A stretch of DNA of 64,000 nt from assembly GCF_000718305.1 (NCBI RefSeq), contig NZ_JOFQ01000009.1:1-64000 (forward strand). The letters run 5' to 3'. Below, one piece after another: positions 1 through 9,536 of this stretch (position 1 is its first letter; each line of letters opens with the position of its first letter). Made by a program: the position numbers and the translations under genes. The DNA is from Streptomyces niger. GTDB lineage: Bacteria > Actinomycetota > Actinomycetes > Streptomycetales > Streptomycetaceae. The notes below the pieces were generated by a model that was given only the letters and a program-made list of their open reading frames with translations, had not been told where the DNA came from and did not search any database.

Positions 1-164
1 CTCATGGCCGTGCCCGGGTGGCCGTTACCGACCTTCTGCACGGCATCTGCTGCCAGAACGCGGACGGTATCGACGGCCCGCTGGTCCATTTCGGTCCACA
101 CGAGGCCGCGGGGGAGGAGCGGGGGCAAGAAGTCGATGCAGGGCGAGGTGCGTGGTGGCGTCAT
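1..164 (-). CDS. tkt: Transketolase, N-terminal part (runs off left edge)
   Basis: Partial. The minus strand from an ATG at 164 encodes about 54 residues that end in AADAVQKVGNGHPGTAM, the thiamine-diphosphate transketolase N-terminal signature in which the GHPG histidine contacts substrate. A GGAG motif lies about 11 nt upstream of the ATG. The gene starts 58 bp after the metF stop and is co-directional with metK, the kinase and metF, so it is probably the fourth gene of that cassette. Transketolase interconverts pentose-phosphate-pathway sugars and supplies erythrose-4-phosphate, a substrate of the DAHP synthase PhzC encoded in the same cluster. The rest of the gene is outside the window. 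Confidence 0.88.
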   Translation of the reverse strand, partial: MTPPRTSPCIDFLPPLLPRGLVWTEMDQRAVDTVRVLAADAVQKVGNGHPGTAM

Positions 165-222
165 GGGTGAATGGTCTCCAACACGGCCGCAGCGCCCGGG
201 CGTTGGGGCGCGGTGACCGTGT

Positions 223-1131
223 TCACCGGTGGTCGGGCAGGGTGAGTCGGCGGTGGATGTCGAGTGCCGCAGTGGAGTGGTTGAGGGTGATGTAGTGCAG
301 GCCGGGTGCGCCCTCGTCGAGGAGGTGCTGAGCCAGCTCGGTGGCGTGGTCGACCCCGATGCGGTGGCACTCGGCGGGGTCGTGCTGCGCGGCTCGCAGG
401 CGGTGGGCGAGAGCCTGCGGGAAGGTCGCGTCACTCAGTTCTGCGAAGCGGGTGATCTGGTCGTACCGGGTGGCAGGCATGATCTCCGGGATGACCGGGG
501 TGTCGCAGCCGGCGGCGGCCAGGCGGTCGCGCAACCGGAAGTAGTCCTCCGCGTGGAAGAACATCTGCGTGATGGCGTAGTCCGCGCCCGCCCGGCACTT
601 GGCGACGAAGTGACGGATGTCGCTGTCCCAGTCGGGGGAGCGGGGGTGCCGCTCGGGGAAGGCGGCGACCCCGATGCTGAAGTCACCCAGCTCGCGCACC
701 AGCCGGACCAGGTCCGCCGCGTGGTCGAGACCGTCCGGATGCCGGACCCAGGGCCCGCGGGGATCGCCGGGCGGATCGCCGCGCAGTGCCAGCACGTCGC
801 GGATGCCGGCGTCGGCGTAGCGGCCGATGATCCGGCGGAGCTCCGCTGTCGAGTGGCCGACGGCGGTGAGATGCGCGACCGGGCGCAGGGTGGTGTGCTC
901 CGCGATGCGTTGGGTCAGGTCGGTGGTCCGCTCCCGTGAGGAGCCGCCCGCTCCGTAGGTCACGGAGACGAAGGCCGGATCGACGGCCTCGATGCGGCGC
1001 AGGGCCTGCCACAGCACCTGTTCGCCCCGGTCCGTCCTGGGCGGGAAGAACTCGAAGGAGTAGGAGCGGTGTCCGGCCGCGATCAGTTCGGCCGGGTCCG
1101 GGCGGGCGGCGGGCAGCGAAAGGACGGTCAT
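223..1131 (-). CDS. metF: 5,10-Methylenetetrahydrofolate reductase
   Basis: 302 residues, the normal length of a single-domain bacterial MetF. This FAD enzyme reduces 5,10-methylene-THF to 5-methyl-THF, the methyl donor for methionine synthesis. Family features visible are [11 protein letters not shown] near residue 23, [16 protein letters not shown] near 55, [10 protein letters not shown] near 115 and AITQMFF near 185. The ATG overlaps the stop of the upstream kinase by 4 bp (ATGA), which indicates translational coupling. With metK and adenosine kinase it forms a methyl-cycle cassette beside a phenazine cluster. It may be a cluster-dedicated second copy, but the genome's other copy is not visible here. 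Confidence 0.93.
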   Translation of the reverse strand: MTVLSLPAARPDPAELIAAGHRSYSFEFFPPRTDRGEQVLWQALRRIEAVDPAFVSVTYGAGGSSRERTTDLTQRIAEHTTLRPVAHLTAVGHSTAELRRIIGRYADAGIRDVLALRGDPPGDPRGPWVRHPDGLDHAADLVRLVRELGDFSIGVAAFPERHPRSPDWDSDIRHFVAKCRAGADYAITQMFFHAEDYFRLRDRLAAAGCDTPVIPEIMPATRYDQITRFAELSDATFPQALAHRLRAAQHDPAECHRIGVDHATELAQHLLDEGAPGLHYITLNHSTAALDIHRRLTLPDHR

Positions 1132-2117
1132 CGGCGAGTCGGTTCCTTCCCGGGCAGGGCCGGCGCCGGGTCGGCATCAGCCGCGTAGGCGGCGTCGCAC
1201 AGCTCCCGTACGCGCTCGGGGGTGGCGGTGTACGTCTGTGTCCCCACGGCAGCCAGGGCGAGCGAGGCCATCACCGACCCGGTCCGGGCACAGTGCACGG
1301 CGTCGCGCCCCGCGGCGAGGGAGGACAGGTAGCCGGCGCGGAAGGCGTCGCCGACACCGGTCGGGTCGGCGATGACGTCCGTCGGGACGGCCGGCACGTC
1401 CACCGCCGGTTCTGCCCGGCGCTCGATGCGGCTGCCCTTCTCACCGAGTGTGGTGACCCACGTACCGACCCGGTGCAGCACTTCGTCGTGGGTCCATCCG
1501 GTCTTCCGCAGCAGCAGTTCGTGCTCGTACTCGTTGGTGAACAACAGGGTGGCGCCGTCGACGAGTTCCCGGATCTCGGCGCCTTCGAGTCGGGCCAGCT
1601 GCTGGGCCGGGTCGGCGGCGTAGGGGATGTCCAGGGTGCGGCAGGCCCGGGTGTGGCGGAGCATCGCGGGCGGGGCGTCGGCCCCGATCAGCACCAGGTC
1701 GGCACCGCCACGCGGTGCGAGGACGCCGGCGAGATCGATGTCGGGTGCCTCGGCCATCGCGCCGGCGTAGAAGGAGGCGAGCTGGTTGCCGTCGGGGTCC
1801 GTGGTGCACAGGAAGCGGGCCGTGTGCCGGGTGGCGGACATGTGGATCCCGGCGGTGTCCACGCCGAGGTCGGCGAGGCGGCGGGCTCCGTCGTGGAAGT
1901 CCGCGCCGACCGCCGCGACGAGGAGGGGGCGGTGGCCGAGGCGGGCCAGGCCGTAGGTGATGTTGGCGGCGACGCCGCCGTCCCGGATCTCTAGCGTGTC
2001 GACGAGGAAGGACAGCGAGATGCGGTCCAGCTTGTCGGCCAGCAACTGGTCGCTGATGCGGCCGGGGAAGGTCATGAGGTGGTCGGTGGCGACCGACCCG
2101 GTGACGGCGATCCGCAC
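1128..2117 (-). CDS. PfkB-family carbohydrate kinase, probable adenosine kinase
   Basis: 329 residues from a GTG at 2117, one base after the metK stop at 2119. The PfkB/ribokinase signatures are [15 protein letters not shown] near residue 40 and the C-terminal anion-hole motif [14 protein letters not shown] near 260. Among PfkB kinases, the position between metK and metF points to adenosine kinase: it removes the adenosine released when S-adenosylhomocysteine is hydrolysed, which would otherwise inhibit methyltransferases. The family assignment is firm. The substrate is inferred from context, because PfkB sequences alone discriminate substrates poorly. A longer upstream reading frame overlaps metK and was rejected. 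Confidence 0.82.
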   Translation of the reverse strand: MRIAVTGSVATDHLMTFPGRISDQLLADKLDRISLSFLVDTLEIRDGGVAANITYGLARLGHRPLLVAAVGADFHDGARRLADLGVDTAGIHMSATRHTARFLCTTDPDGNQLASFYAGAMAEAPDIDLAGVLAPRGGADLVLIGADAPPAMLRHTRACRTLDIPYAADPAQQLARLEGAEIRELVDGATLLFTNEYEHELLLRKTGWTHDEVLHRVGTWVTTLGEKGSRIERRAEPAVDVPAVPTDVIADPTGVGDAFRAGYLSSLAAGRDAVHCARTGSVMASLALAAVGTQTYTATPERVRELCDAAYAADADPAPALPGKEPTRR

Positions 2118-2118
2118 G

Positions 2119-3327
<1,209 letters not shown>

Positions 3328-3344
3328 GGCACTCCTTGGGCCGG

Positions 3345-3380
3345 TGGAACCAGTGGAACCAGTGGAACCAGTGGAAGCGG
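3345..3380. repeat. 9-bp tandem repeat in the metK leader
   Basis: Three exact copies of TGGAACCAG (3345-3353, 3354-3362, 3363-3371) and a fourth diverged copy (TGGAAGCGG, 3372-3380). The array sits just upstream of the metK ribosome binding site, so it is probably transcribed in the 5' leader. Slippage-prone arrays of this kind can vary in copy number between strains. Confidence 0.85.
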
Positions 3381-3567
3381 TGGGCGGCCACGCGCGAGGT
3401 GGCCGCGGCAGCAGGGGGCGACGTACGGGAGGTATCCCGCTGGTACGCGGCTCGCCCCGGGGCGTGGGGGCACGGGCATCGCGGCGGACGCTGCCCGGTG
3501 TCCGATCGCGACTGCCCCGACGCTAGTCACGCTCGATCACTGACACCAGAAACGAGCGAGGACTCTG

Positions 3568-4632
3568 TCATAAGCGTGGTGATGAGTCGGTCGCCGTCCG
3601 CGCTGTGTGGGCCACGGAGACGAGCGTCATGTGACGGTTCCAGCCGTCGAAGGTGCGGCCTGTGAAATCCCGCGCTCCGAGCGGGTCGGTGACGCGCGCG
3701 AAGGACGCGTCCACCGCGCGCGCCGACGCCGCCAGGCCCGCCAACTCCGCGGGATCGGCGTCCACCAGATCGGTGAGCCAGACCTCGTCCGGCCAAGGCT
3801 CTGCGCCCGTACTCCGGTGGAAGAGGAGCAGGTCGCCCGCGCCGGACACCTCGTCAGCGCGGCGGTCGGGCAGGCGCACGCGTACCGGAGCGGCCCGGCC
3901 GGCGCCCGGGACGGTGGGCACGTCGCCGGGCTCGACCCGGACGAGGAACGGCAGCCGGGCGGCGCGCAGTTGTCGAATGACCGAGAACGCGTCGATGTCC
4001 TCCACGGCCACCACCACCGGCGCGCCGGGCAGCGGGTCCCGCGCACCGGCCAGCAGGTCGAAGCAGGCCGCCGTCGCGCACTCCGTCGGGGACTCCGGGT
4101 GGTCCCCCTCGGGGATCGACGTCCGGGCCCGCCGTGTCGGGTCCGCCGTCCAGGTACGGGGCAGCAGCAGTCGCCAGTTGACGGGGTGGCACCGCCTGTC
4201 GCACACGGCCCACAGGCCGACGGCGTACTGCACGTTGAGCAGGTGGCCGACGTCGGGGACGTGCCGGCGGTGGACGCCGACGGTGCTGCTGCCCTCCTTC
4301 GGCGCGAGCAGGGGGCGCAGCACCCACGCGTCGGGTGGCGTCGCGGCGGTCACTTGGGTGGTGAGGGCACGCCGGACCGGCATCCAGTCCCAGGTGGAGC
4401 AGCTGACGAAATGGTGCAGGCGCTGTTCCAAGGTGGGTCCGCCGCCGAGGCAGGCCGCCATGTTCCGGAAGGACCGGCGCCCCTCGGTGACGAGCAGCCC
4501 CTCGACGTACTTCACGAACCGCTCTCGCTGGTCGCTGCGGGGCAGCGAGGCGAACAGCGGGGCGCACAAGGCCGACAGCGCGTCGTCCGCCGGCCGGCAC
4601 GCGTCTGCTCCGTGCCGTGCGGCACCGTTCAT
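3568..4632 (-). CDS. Degenerate IS701-family transposase-like protein A (probable regulator)
   Basis: 354 residues from the ATG at 4632, chosen because AGGGGGAA lies just upstream; GTG 4698 and ATG 4650 are alternatives. The fold resembles IS701-family DDE transposases: an RRSFRNMAACLGG-like segment, HHFVSCSTWDW, PKEGSSTVGV, and a C-terminal DGWNRHMTLVSVAH. In active family members the segment before PKxG carries an Asp pair (VVDxTG); here it reads VLRPLLAPKEG, so the first catalytic Asp appears to be gone. The second and third acidic positions also look altered. No terminal inverted repeats or target duplication were seen. A second divergent relative lies at 15291-16559. I infer a domesticated DNA-binding regulator rather than a mobile element. 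Confidence 0.75.
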   Translation of the reverse strand: MNGAARHGADACRPADDALSALCAPLFASLPRSDQRERFVKYVEGLLVTEGRRSFRNMAACLGGGPTLEQRLHHFVSCSTWDWMPVRRALTTQVTAATPPDAWVLRPLLAPKEGSSTVGVHRRHVPDVGHLLNVQYAVGLWAVCDRRCHPVNWRLLLPRTWTADPTRRARTSIPEGDHPESPTECATAACFDLLAGARDPLPGAPVVVAVEDIDAFSVIRQLRAARLPFLVRVEPGDVPTVPGAGRAAPVRVRLPDRRADEVSGAGDLLLFHRSTGAEPWPDEVWLTDLVDADPAELAGLAASARAVDASFARVTDPLGARDFTGRTFDGWNRHMTLVSVAHTARTATDSSPRL

Positions 4633-4701
4633 GGATTCCCCCTGGTCCATCGGATCGATGAGTTGTCCCGGCTCGTGGCGCGCCCCCTGATGCCCCACGA
4701 G

Positions 4702-4750
4702 CCCGTGGCCGTGGCACTCCTCCGGTCGGAGGGAGCGCCACGGCCACGGG
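4702..4750 (-). terminator. Strong hairpin after the MFS gene
   Basis: A 14-bp perfect stem (CCCGTGGCCGTGGC at 4702-4715 pairs with 4737-4750) with further pairing inside. It lies 81 nt downstream of the MFS stop and just upstream of the IS701-like gene A, so it probably separates the two transcription blocks. There is no clear T-run, as is usual in Streptomyces. Confidence 0.75.
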
Positions 4751-4830
4751 CGGTGGCCTGTGCGGTACCCGGGCCTCGGCTCGGCCGTCGCGTTGCGGGG
4801 GATTCTGCGCGGCCGGCCCCCGGGTGCCGG

Positions 4831-6066
4831 TCAGGCGGCCGCGGGCTCCGCCTTCTTGGCCCGGAAGGCTCCGGATGCCGTGAAGACGAGCGCGGCGATC
4901 ACGAGGGCCGCCACGGTGAATCCGGAGACTCCGTGGAAACCGTCGAACTCGGTGAGCAGGATGCCGCCCACGAAGCCGCCGATCGTGGTGCCGACGTACA
5001 GCGCGGTCGTCGCGAGCGAGGAGACCGTGCCGCGTGCGGCGGTGGTCTGCGACAGCAGCATGGCCATGAAGATCGGGTAGTTCAGGCCGAGCACGGCGGA
5101 GCCGAGGGCCAGGCCGACGATCGCCGTGGCCAGGTTCGGGGCGAACGGCACGGCACCGTAGATCACGATGAGGGCCACGAAGGCGTAGGCGAGCGTGCGC
5201 TCCTCACCCAGCCGCTTGATGAGGTGGTTGCCGAAGATCGAGGTGATCGCCATGCCGACACCCAGCGCCATCATCGCGGCGCCGATCGCGGTGACGCCGA
5301 GCCCGAAGTCCTTGGCCAGCCAGGACCCGATGAACGAGATGGTCTCGAACACACCGGTCTGGTAGGCGAGGTAGCCCACCAGGTACCAGGTGAACGTCCG
5401 GGAGCGGAACAGCCCCGCGTACACCGAGAAGAATCCACCGCCGGCCGAGGGCGCCGCAGGCACCGAGGGGAAGACCCGGAACAGTACGAGCCAGACGACG
5501 GCGGAGAGCCCGGCGACCGCGAAGAACGGCACGTGCCAGGAGCTGGACGCCAGCCAGCCGCCGATCGGGACGCCGACCACCTGCGAGATGGACATGCCGG
5601 CGCCCGCCAGGCCCATGGTCTTCACGATGGCGTCGCCCGGCACCAGGACCGGGATGGACGCCCACAGCTGCGGGGTGACCAGGGCCGCCGACATACCGGC
5701 CAGCACCCGGAACACGATCATGCCCCAGAAGCCCGGCGCGACTCCGCAGAGCGCGGTCGCGATCGTGAATCCGGCGAAGCCGAGGAGGAGGACGCTGCGC
5801 CGGTTCCTGCCGTCCGAGAGGGGACCGGCCACCAGCGCGAAGAGGGCGAAGCCGAGGGCGTACGCGCTGACCATCCACCCCGACATGCCGGTGGAGATGT
5901 CGAAACTGCGGGACAGCGTGGGCAGCATCGGCGCGACGAGGAAGGTGTCCGTTCCGATCACGAACATCGTCGTGAACGCGAGCCAGGCGATCGCCGTGGC
6001 CGACACCTTCTTCACCGCGGACGTCGCGGAATCATCCGTACTGTTCTTTGTCTGCGTAGAACTCAT
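4831..6066 (-). CDS. MFS drug/metabolite efflux transporter
   Basis: 411 residues with about 12 hydrophobic segments, the size of a DHA1-type H+ antiporter. The loop between helices 2 and 3 reads GPLSDGRNRRSVLLLGF (motif A-like, G-x3-D-x2-RR), and a GAGMSISQVVGVPIGG segment resembles motif C of antiporters. Its place at the end of the block with two NTF2-fold proteins and a methyltransferase makes phenazine export or self-protection the likely role. The 14-bp hairpin at 4702-4750 follows it. Substrate specificity cannot be read from sequence. Confidence 0.87.
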   Translation of the reverse strand: MSSTQTKNSTDDSATSAVKKVSATAIAWLAFTTMFVIGTDTFLVAPMLPTLSRSFDISTGMSGWMVSAYALGFALFALVAGPLSDGRNRRSVLLLGFAGFTIATALCGVAPGFWGMIVFRVLAGMSAALVTPQLWASIPVLVPGDAIVKTMGLAGAGMSISQVVGVPIGGWLASSSWHVPFFAVAGLSAVVWLVLFRVFPSVPAAPSAGGGFFSVYAGLFRSRTFTWYLVGYLAYQTGVFETISFIGSWLAKDFGLGVTAIGAAMMALGVGMAITSIFGNHLIKRLGEERTLAYAFVALIVIYGAVPFAPNLATAIVGLALGSAVLGLNYPIFMAMLLSQTTAARGTVSSLATTALYVGTTIGGFVGGILLTEFDGFHGVSGFTVAALVIAALVFTASGAFRAKKAEPAAA

Positions 6067-6145
6067 TTTTTCAACACCGCCGTGAGGGCTGGGATGGGGG
6101 GAATTACTTCGACGTCGGCAACGGCGTCGAAAATCGGGAAGGTGT

Positions 6146-6958
6146 CTACTGGGCGGGCCCGGCGGGCTTTCTTCCCCAGGCGGAGTAGACGAATGTCGAG
6201 AGGTCGGGGGCCGGGCCGCTTTCCACCAGGCGCTGCGCCGCCGCTATCTGTTCGGCGGTCACCAGGCCGGCCTCGACCAACCGCGGACCGCTCTGGATCA
6301 GCCGGATGCCCAGGAGCTGGTCCTGGACCTCGTCGACGCCGAGGCCGCCCGGTGTGACCGAGACGTCCACCGCCTCGCAGCCGGCCGCTGCCAGCTCCGC
6401 GGGGAGCCGTCGCGCCCAGGACAGGTCGATGCCCTGCTGCGCGAGCGCCGTCAGGTAGGCGCCGTGCACCTCCTGCCACGCCGGGTACGGAGAGTCGGCC
6501 GCGGGCAGGAAGTGGACGTCCTCCAGCACCAGCCAGCCGCCGGGCGCGAGCCACTGCATCGCCCGCTCGATCATTTCCGTGCGCTGCGGCAGGTGCATGA
6601 ACACGGCGCGGGCGTGGATCAGGTCGAAGGAGCCGGCCGGAAAGTCGTCGGTGGTGATGTCCGACCCCCGCACCTCCAGCTGCGGCGCGCGGTCGGCGTC
6701 GATGAAGCGGGGGTCGATGTCCACCGCGAGCACCGAGCCGTCGGGCACCCGGTCGGCGAGCCAGTACGCGATGGATCCGGCGCCGGCGCCCACTTCCAGG
6801 CACCGCCAGTCCGCCCGCATCGGCAGTCGGCCGAGCGCCTGCACCGTTCCGGGGTCGTAGGTCTTCTCCAGTAGCTGGAGCCGCTCCAGTTCGGTGGGCA
6901 GGTCCTTGCTCAGCAGTCCTGTCGTGTAGGCATCGGCAGGCACAGCGTGTGCGCTCAT
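6146..6958 (-). CDS. SAM-dependent class I methyltransferase
   Basis: 270 residues from ATG 6958, preceded by GGAAAGGAAC. Class I Rossmann motifs are visible: motif I LEVGAGAGSIAYWLA near residue 55, the acidic residue of AVDIDPRF near 82, and the DLIHARAVFMHLP segment near 115. It has an N-terminal extension and a C-terminal lid as in small-molecule methyltransferases. It lies between an NTF2-fold gene (stop 46 bp upstream) and the MFS exporter gene, so it is probably a tailoring enzyme for the phenazine product. Whether it methylates O, N or C is not determined by the sequence. Confidence 0.85.
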   Translation of the reverse strand: MSAHAVPADAYTTGLLSKDLPTELERLQLLEKTYDPGTVQALGRLPMRADWRCLEVGAGAGSIAYWLADRVPDGSVLAVDIDPRFIDADRAPQLEVRGSDITTDDFPAGSFDLIHARAVFMHLPQRTEMIERAMQWLAPGGWLVLEDVHFLPAADSPYPAWQEVHGAYLTALAQQGIDLSWARRLPAELAAAGCEAVDVSVTPGGLGVDEVQDQLLGIRLIQSGPRLVEAGLVTAEQIAAAQRLVESGPAPDLSTFVYSAWGRKPAGPAQ

Positions 6959-7003
6959 CGCACGGGTTCCTTTCCGGGGGGTGCCAGCCATCGCTGGTGG
7001 GTG

Positions 7004-7372
7004 TCAGGTGGGCTCGCCGAAGTAGCCGGACGAGTGCAGGACGCGCAGCCACGTGCCGTCCGGTTGCCGCCGGGCCACCTGGTAGCGGCCCCGGCTGTTG
7101 TCCTGCGGGACGCTCGATGTCAGGGCGAGGTCGCCGAGGCGCAGCGTGGGCAGCGACTCCTCCATGGGGAAGTAGGAGAAGTTCGCCAGCATCCCCTCGA
7201 ACGCCTTCTGTATCGCGTCGCGGCCGACGTGCTCCCGGCCGATCGGGAATGCCATGATCGCGTCGGGTTCGTACAGGGCCGCCATGCCTTCGGCGTCGGC
7301 CTCGTTGGCCCGCTCGACCCACAGCCGCGCCAGATCCTCCGGCTCCTTGGCTCTCTCACGCTCAGCGGTCAT
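7004..7372 (-). CDS. NTF2/SnoaL-like protein 1
   Basis: 122 residues with the SnoaL/NTF2-like cone fold pattern: a helical N-terminus (PEDLARLWVERANEADAEGMAALYEPDA), then VGRDAIQKAFEGMLANF, then alternating strands ending in the WLRVLHSSGYF strand. The family includes polyketide cyclases, ketosteroid isomerase-like enzymes and PhzA/PhzB. It is 48 bp downstream of a second NTF2-fold gene and probably cotranscribed with it and the methyltransferase. A role as a tailoring isomerase, cyclase or binding protein on the phenazine path is inference. Confidence 0.78.
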   Translation of the reverse strand: MTAERERAKEPEDLARLWVERANEADAEGMAALYEPDAIMAFPIGREHVGRDAIQKAFEGMLANFSYFPMEESLPTLRLGDLALTSSVPQDNSRGRYQVARRQPDGTWLRVLHSSGYFGEPT

Positions 7373-7420
7373 CGGAATGCGTCCTTTCTGGTGTGCGCCG
7401 GCTCGTGCGGCCGGTACGGG

Positions 7421-7801
7421 TCAGTCGGAAAGCAGGGCGCGCGGGTCGTAGACCGCTCGAATCCTGTTGATCTTTCCGTCCTCGACGTGGATCCAGTTCG
7501 CGACGGGAGTGGGTGGGGCGATGGTGGTATGCAGGGTGAACCACGTCACCACGTCGGCTCCGGAGACGAAGACCTGCTCGACGGCGAGGTCCGTCGTCAC
7601 CGGCGACATGCGTTCCAGCGATTCCCGGCACGCCTCCGGACTGTCGAGCCGGGCCAACGGCCCCACGTATTCGAATTCTTCGGCCAGTAGCGCCCGGAGA
7701 GTGTCGAATTCTTTTCCACGCCAGGCCGCGATATAGGCGGCCGCGATCTTTTGCGGTTCTCCCGCGTCGGTTTCCTCGGTGCTCTCTTGCCTTTCGCTCA
7801 C
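7421..7801 (-). CDS. NTF2/SnoaL-like protein 2
   Basis: 126 residues from GTG 7801, the only in-frame start that preserves the full fold; no good ribosome site precedes it. It has the helical N-terminus (IAAAYIAAWRGKEFDTLRALLAEEFEYVG...), then SPEACRESLERM, and the terminal strand NWIHVEDGKINRIRAVYDPRALL typical of nuclear-transport-factor-2-family proteins. It is the first gene after the phz core and its terminator hairpin, so it starts a new block (NTF2-NTF2-methyltransferase-MFS). TTGACA on the minus strand at 7860-7855 could be a -35 element, but no convincing -10 follows. Confidence 0.78.
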   Translation of the reverse strand: MSERQESTEETDAGEPQKIAAAYIAAWRGKEFDTLRALLAEEFEYVGPLARLDSPEACRESLERMSPVTTDLAVEQVFVSGADVVTWFTLHTTIAPPTPVANWIHVEDGKINRIRAVYDPRALLSD

Positions 7802-7920
7802 TTTGAGAATTGTGCGCGAGGGGCCGAGGCGCGGCGACGGCCGGGACGGCACTATGTCAAGTCGCTGCCGGCCGCCGTCGCAGCGGCGTGCGGCCGTTCG
7901 TTGACGTTCGACAGTGCGAA

Positions 7921-7949
7921 GCGCCGTACCGCTGGCAGCGGTACGGCGC
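7921..7949 (-). terminator. Hairpin at the end of the phz core operon
   Basis: A 13-bp perfect stem (GCGCCGTACCGCT at 7921-7933 pairs with 7937-7949) with a GGC loop, 29 nt downstream of the phzG stop. This is the most probable end of the phzBCDEFG transcript. Confidence 0.8.
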
Positions 7950-7977
7950 ATGGCTGTGGCAGGGCCCGGGGAGGAGC

Positions 7978-8613
7978 TCAGGGCTGGAGGCGGCGCACCG
8001 ACCATCCTTCGCCGTCCCGGTCGTACCGCAGGCGCTGGTGCACACGGTTCTCGCCGTTGGCCCAGAACTCCACACCGTCGAAGCGCAGCAGGTAGGCCAC
8101 GTAGCTCTCCGGGCGCGGCTGCGGCCCGGCGTCGGCGAGTCGGTCGACCGCCGCCTGGAACGCCGCCATGTCGAGCAGCTCCTCGCTCTGCCGCGACGTC
8201 ACCGATGCCGGGTGCGTGAAGAGCGGCCGCTCCCGCCACTTGGCCTCGGCGACGTCGGGGCCCAGCAGCTCCACCCTGCCGCTGACACTGATCTGCTGGC
8301 TGGTCTCCCGCCAGTACAGGACGCCCGACGCCCACGGGTTCTCGGTGAGCTCGCGGCCCTTCTGACTGTTCAGGTGCGTGGCGAAGACGATCCCGTCGTC
8401 CGTGATCTCGTTCACCGCGACGATCCGGGTCGACGGGCGTCCCCGCTTGTCCGCGGTGGCGAGCGCCAGTGCCTTGGGCTCCCGCACCTTGAGGCGTGCT
8501 GCCGTGGCCCACCAGTCGCGCACCAACTCCGCGGGGCCCGGCGGTGGCGCGTCGTACTCGGGAAAGGAGATGTCGATGGTGCCGGTGAGCGTTTCCGACC
8601 TGCCTGAACTCAT
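7978..8613 (-). CDS. phzG: Phenazine biosynthesis FMN oxidase PhzG
   Basis: 211 residues from ATG 8613 (GGAG 8 nt upstream). It belongs to the pyridoxamine-5'-phosphate oxidase fold. Visible features are KALALATADKRGRPSTRIV (FMN site), FATHLNSQKGRELTENPWAS, LYWRETSQQISVSGRVELL and the C-terminal FWANGENRVHQRL. PhzG oxidises the reduced tricyclic intermediates formed after PhzB into hexahydro/tetrahydro-phenazine dicarboxylates, leading to phenazine-1,6-dicarboxylic acid or PCA. It is the last gene of the core operon, 46 bp after phzF, and is followed by a 13-bp hairpin. Confidence 0.93.
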   Translation of the reverse strand: MSSGRSETLTGTIDISFPEYDAPPPGPAELVRDWWATAARLKVREPKALALATADKRGRPSTRIVAVNEITDDGIVFATHLNSQKGRELTENPWASGVLYWRETSQQISVSGRVELLGPDVAEAKWRERPLFTHPASVTSRQSEELLDMAAFQAAVDRLADAGPQPRPESYVAYLLRFDGVEFWANGENRVHQRLRYDRDGEGWSVRRLQP

Positions 8614-8659
8614 TGCTGTCTCCGTTGTCGTGGCTGTCGTGGGTTGCGTGCCGCGCCGG

Positions 8660-9496
8660 TCAGACCAGCGCCGTGCCGCGGGCGAACAGGGCACCGGCGC
8701 CGCCGACCTCCACGGAGGTGAAGCGGTCGCCCGAGCCCTCGGCGCGCGCCAGCATCAGCGAGGGTCGGCCGATCTCCACGCCCTGGAGGATGTCCACGGG
8801 CTGCCCGTACGGGATGCGGCCGTGCCGGCTGAGGTGCAGGGCGAGCGGTCCGGCGGCCGAGCCGGTGGCCGCGTCCTCGACCACGCCGTACGCGGGCGAG
8901 AACATCCGGCTGCGCCACTGGCTGCCCGCCCCCGCGAAGCAGTTGGTCGCCATGTCGGGGAACGCGGCGAGAGCCCGGTGGTCGGGGTGGAGCCGCGACA
9001 GCGCATCGATGCTGTCGAGGCCGACGAAGACGTGCCGGGGGCCGTTGCGGTAGATCTCGACCGGCAGGGTCGACTCGCGTACGCCGAGGGCCGCCAGAAG
9101 CTCGTCGGCCCGGGCGAACGGCTCCCACGTGGGGATCGGCTGCTGCATCCGCGCGGCCACCACTTCGCCGTCCTTGCGGTCGAGTTCGAAAGGGATGGTG
9201 CCCATCCGGGTCTCCAGGAGCAGCTTGTCCCGGTCGGTCCCGGCGCCCAGCGCGATGGCCGTGCCGAGCATCGGGTGCCCGGCGAAGGGCAGCTCGTTCA
9301 CCGGGGTGAAGATGCGGATCCGAGCGTCTCCGTCCCGCTCCGGCGCGAGCACGAAGGTGGTCTCGGAGAGGTTCATCTCCCGGGCGATGCGCTGCATCCG
9401 CTCGGCGGGGATGTCGTCCGCATCGAAGAAGACGGCCACCGGGTTGCCGCGCAGCGGTTCCCCGCCGAAGGCGTCCACGACGACGTACTTGTGCAT
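8660..9496 (-). CDS. phzF: trans-2,3-dihydro-3-hydroxyanthranilate isomerase PhzF
   Basis: 278 residues, the normal PhzF length, with the diaminopimelate-epimerase-like two-lobed fold. Visible features are VVVDAFGGEPLRGNPVAV at the N-terminus, the catalytic glutamate in MNLSETTFVL near residue 45, the ELPFAGHPMLGTA motif near 70, and EDAATGSAAGPLALHL near 210 (acidic substrate-binding residue). PhzF isomerises DHHA to the reactive aminoketone that condenses to the phenazine tricycle. A GGAGAG ribosome site precedes the ATG. phzE lies 40 bp upstream. Confidence 0.96.
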   Translation of the reverse strand: MHKYVVVDAFGGEPLRGNPVAVFFDADDIPAERMQRIAREMNLSETTFVLAPERDGDARIRIFTPVNELPFAGHPMLGTAIALGAGTDRDKLLLETRMGTIPFELDRKDGEVVAARMQQPIPTWEPFARADELLAALGVRESTLPVEIYRNGPRHVFVGLDSIDALSRLHPDHRALAAFPDMATNCFAGAGSQWRSRMFSPAYGVVEDAATGSAAGPLALHLSRHGRIPYGQPVDILQGVEIGRPSLMLARAEGSGDRFTSVEVGGAGALFARGTALV

Positions 9497-9536
9497 GTGC
9501 TCTCTCCAACTGGGCGGGTACGGAAGTGGGCGGGGC

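Noticed and set aside
3328..3567. SAM riboswitch in the metK leader
   Set aside because: No SAM-I, SAM-II or SAM-IV core pattern could be recognised; the leader only shows a 9-bp tandem repeat.
3568..4632. Active insertion sequence
   Set aside because: The transposase-like protein lacks a recognisable catalytic triad and no terminal repeats or target duplications were found; the same holds for the copy at 15291-16559.
7896..7915. StrR-type binding site near GTTCGACAG
   Set aside because: Only one weak half-site resembles the known StrR box; no matching inverted partner was found.
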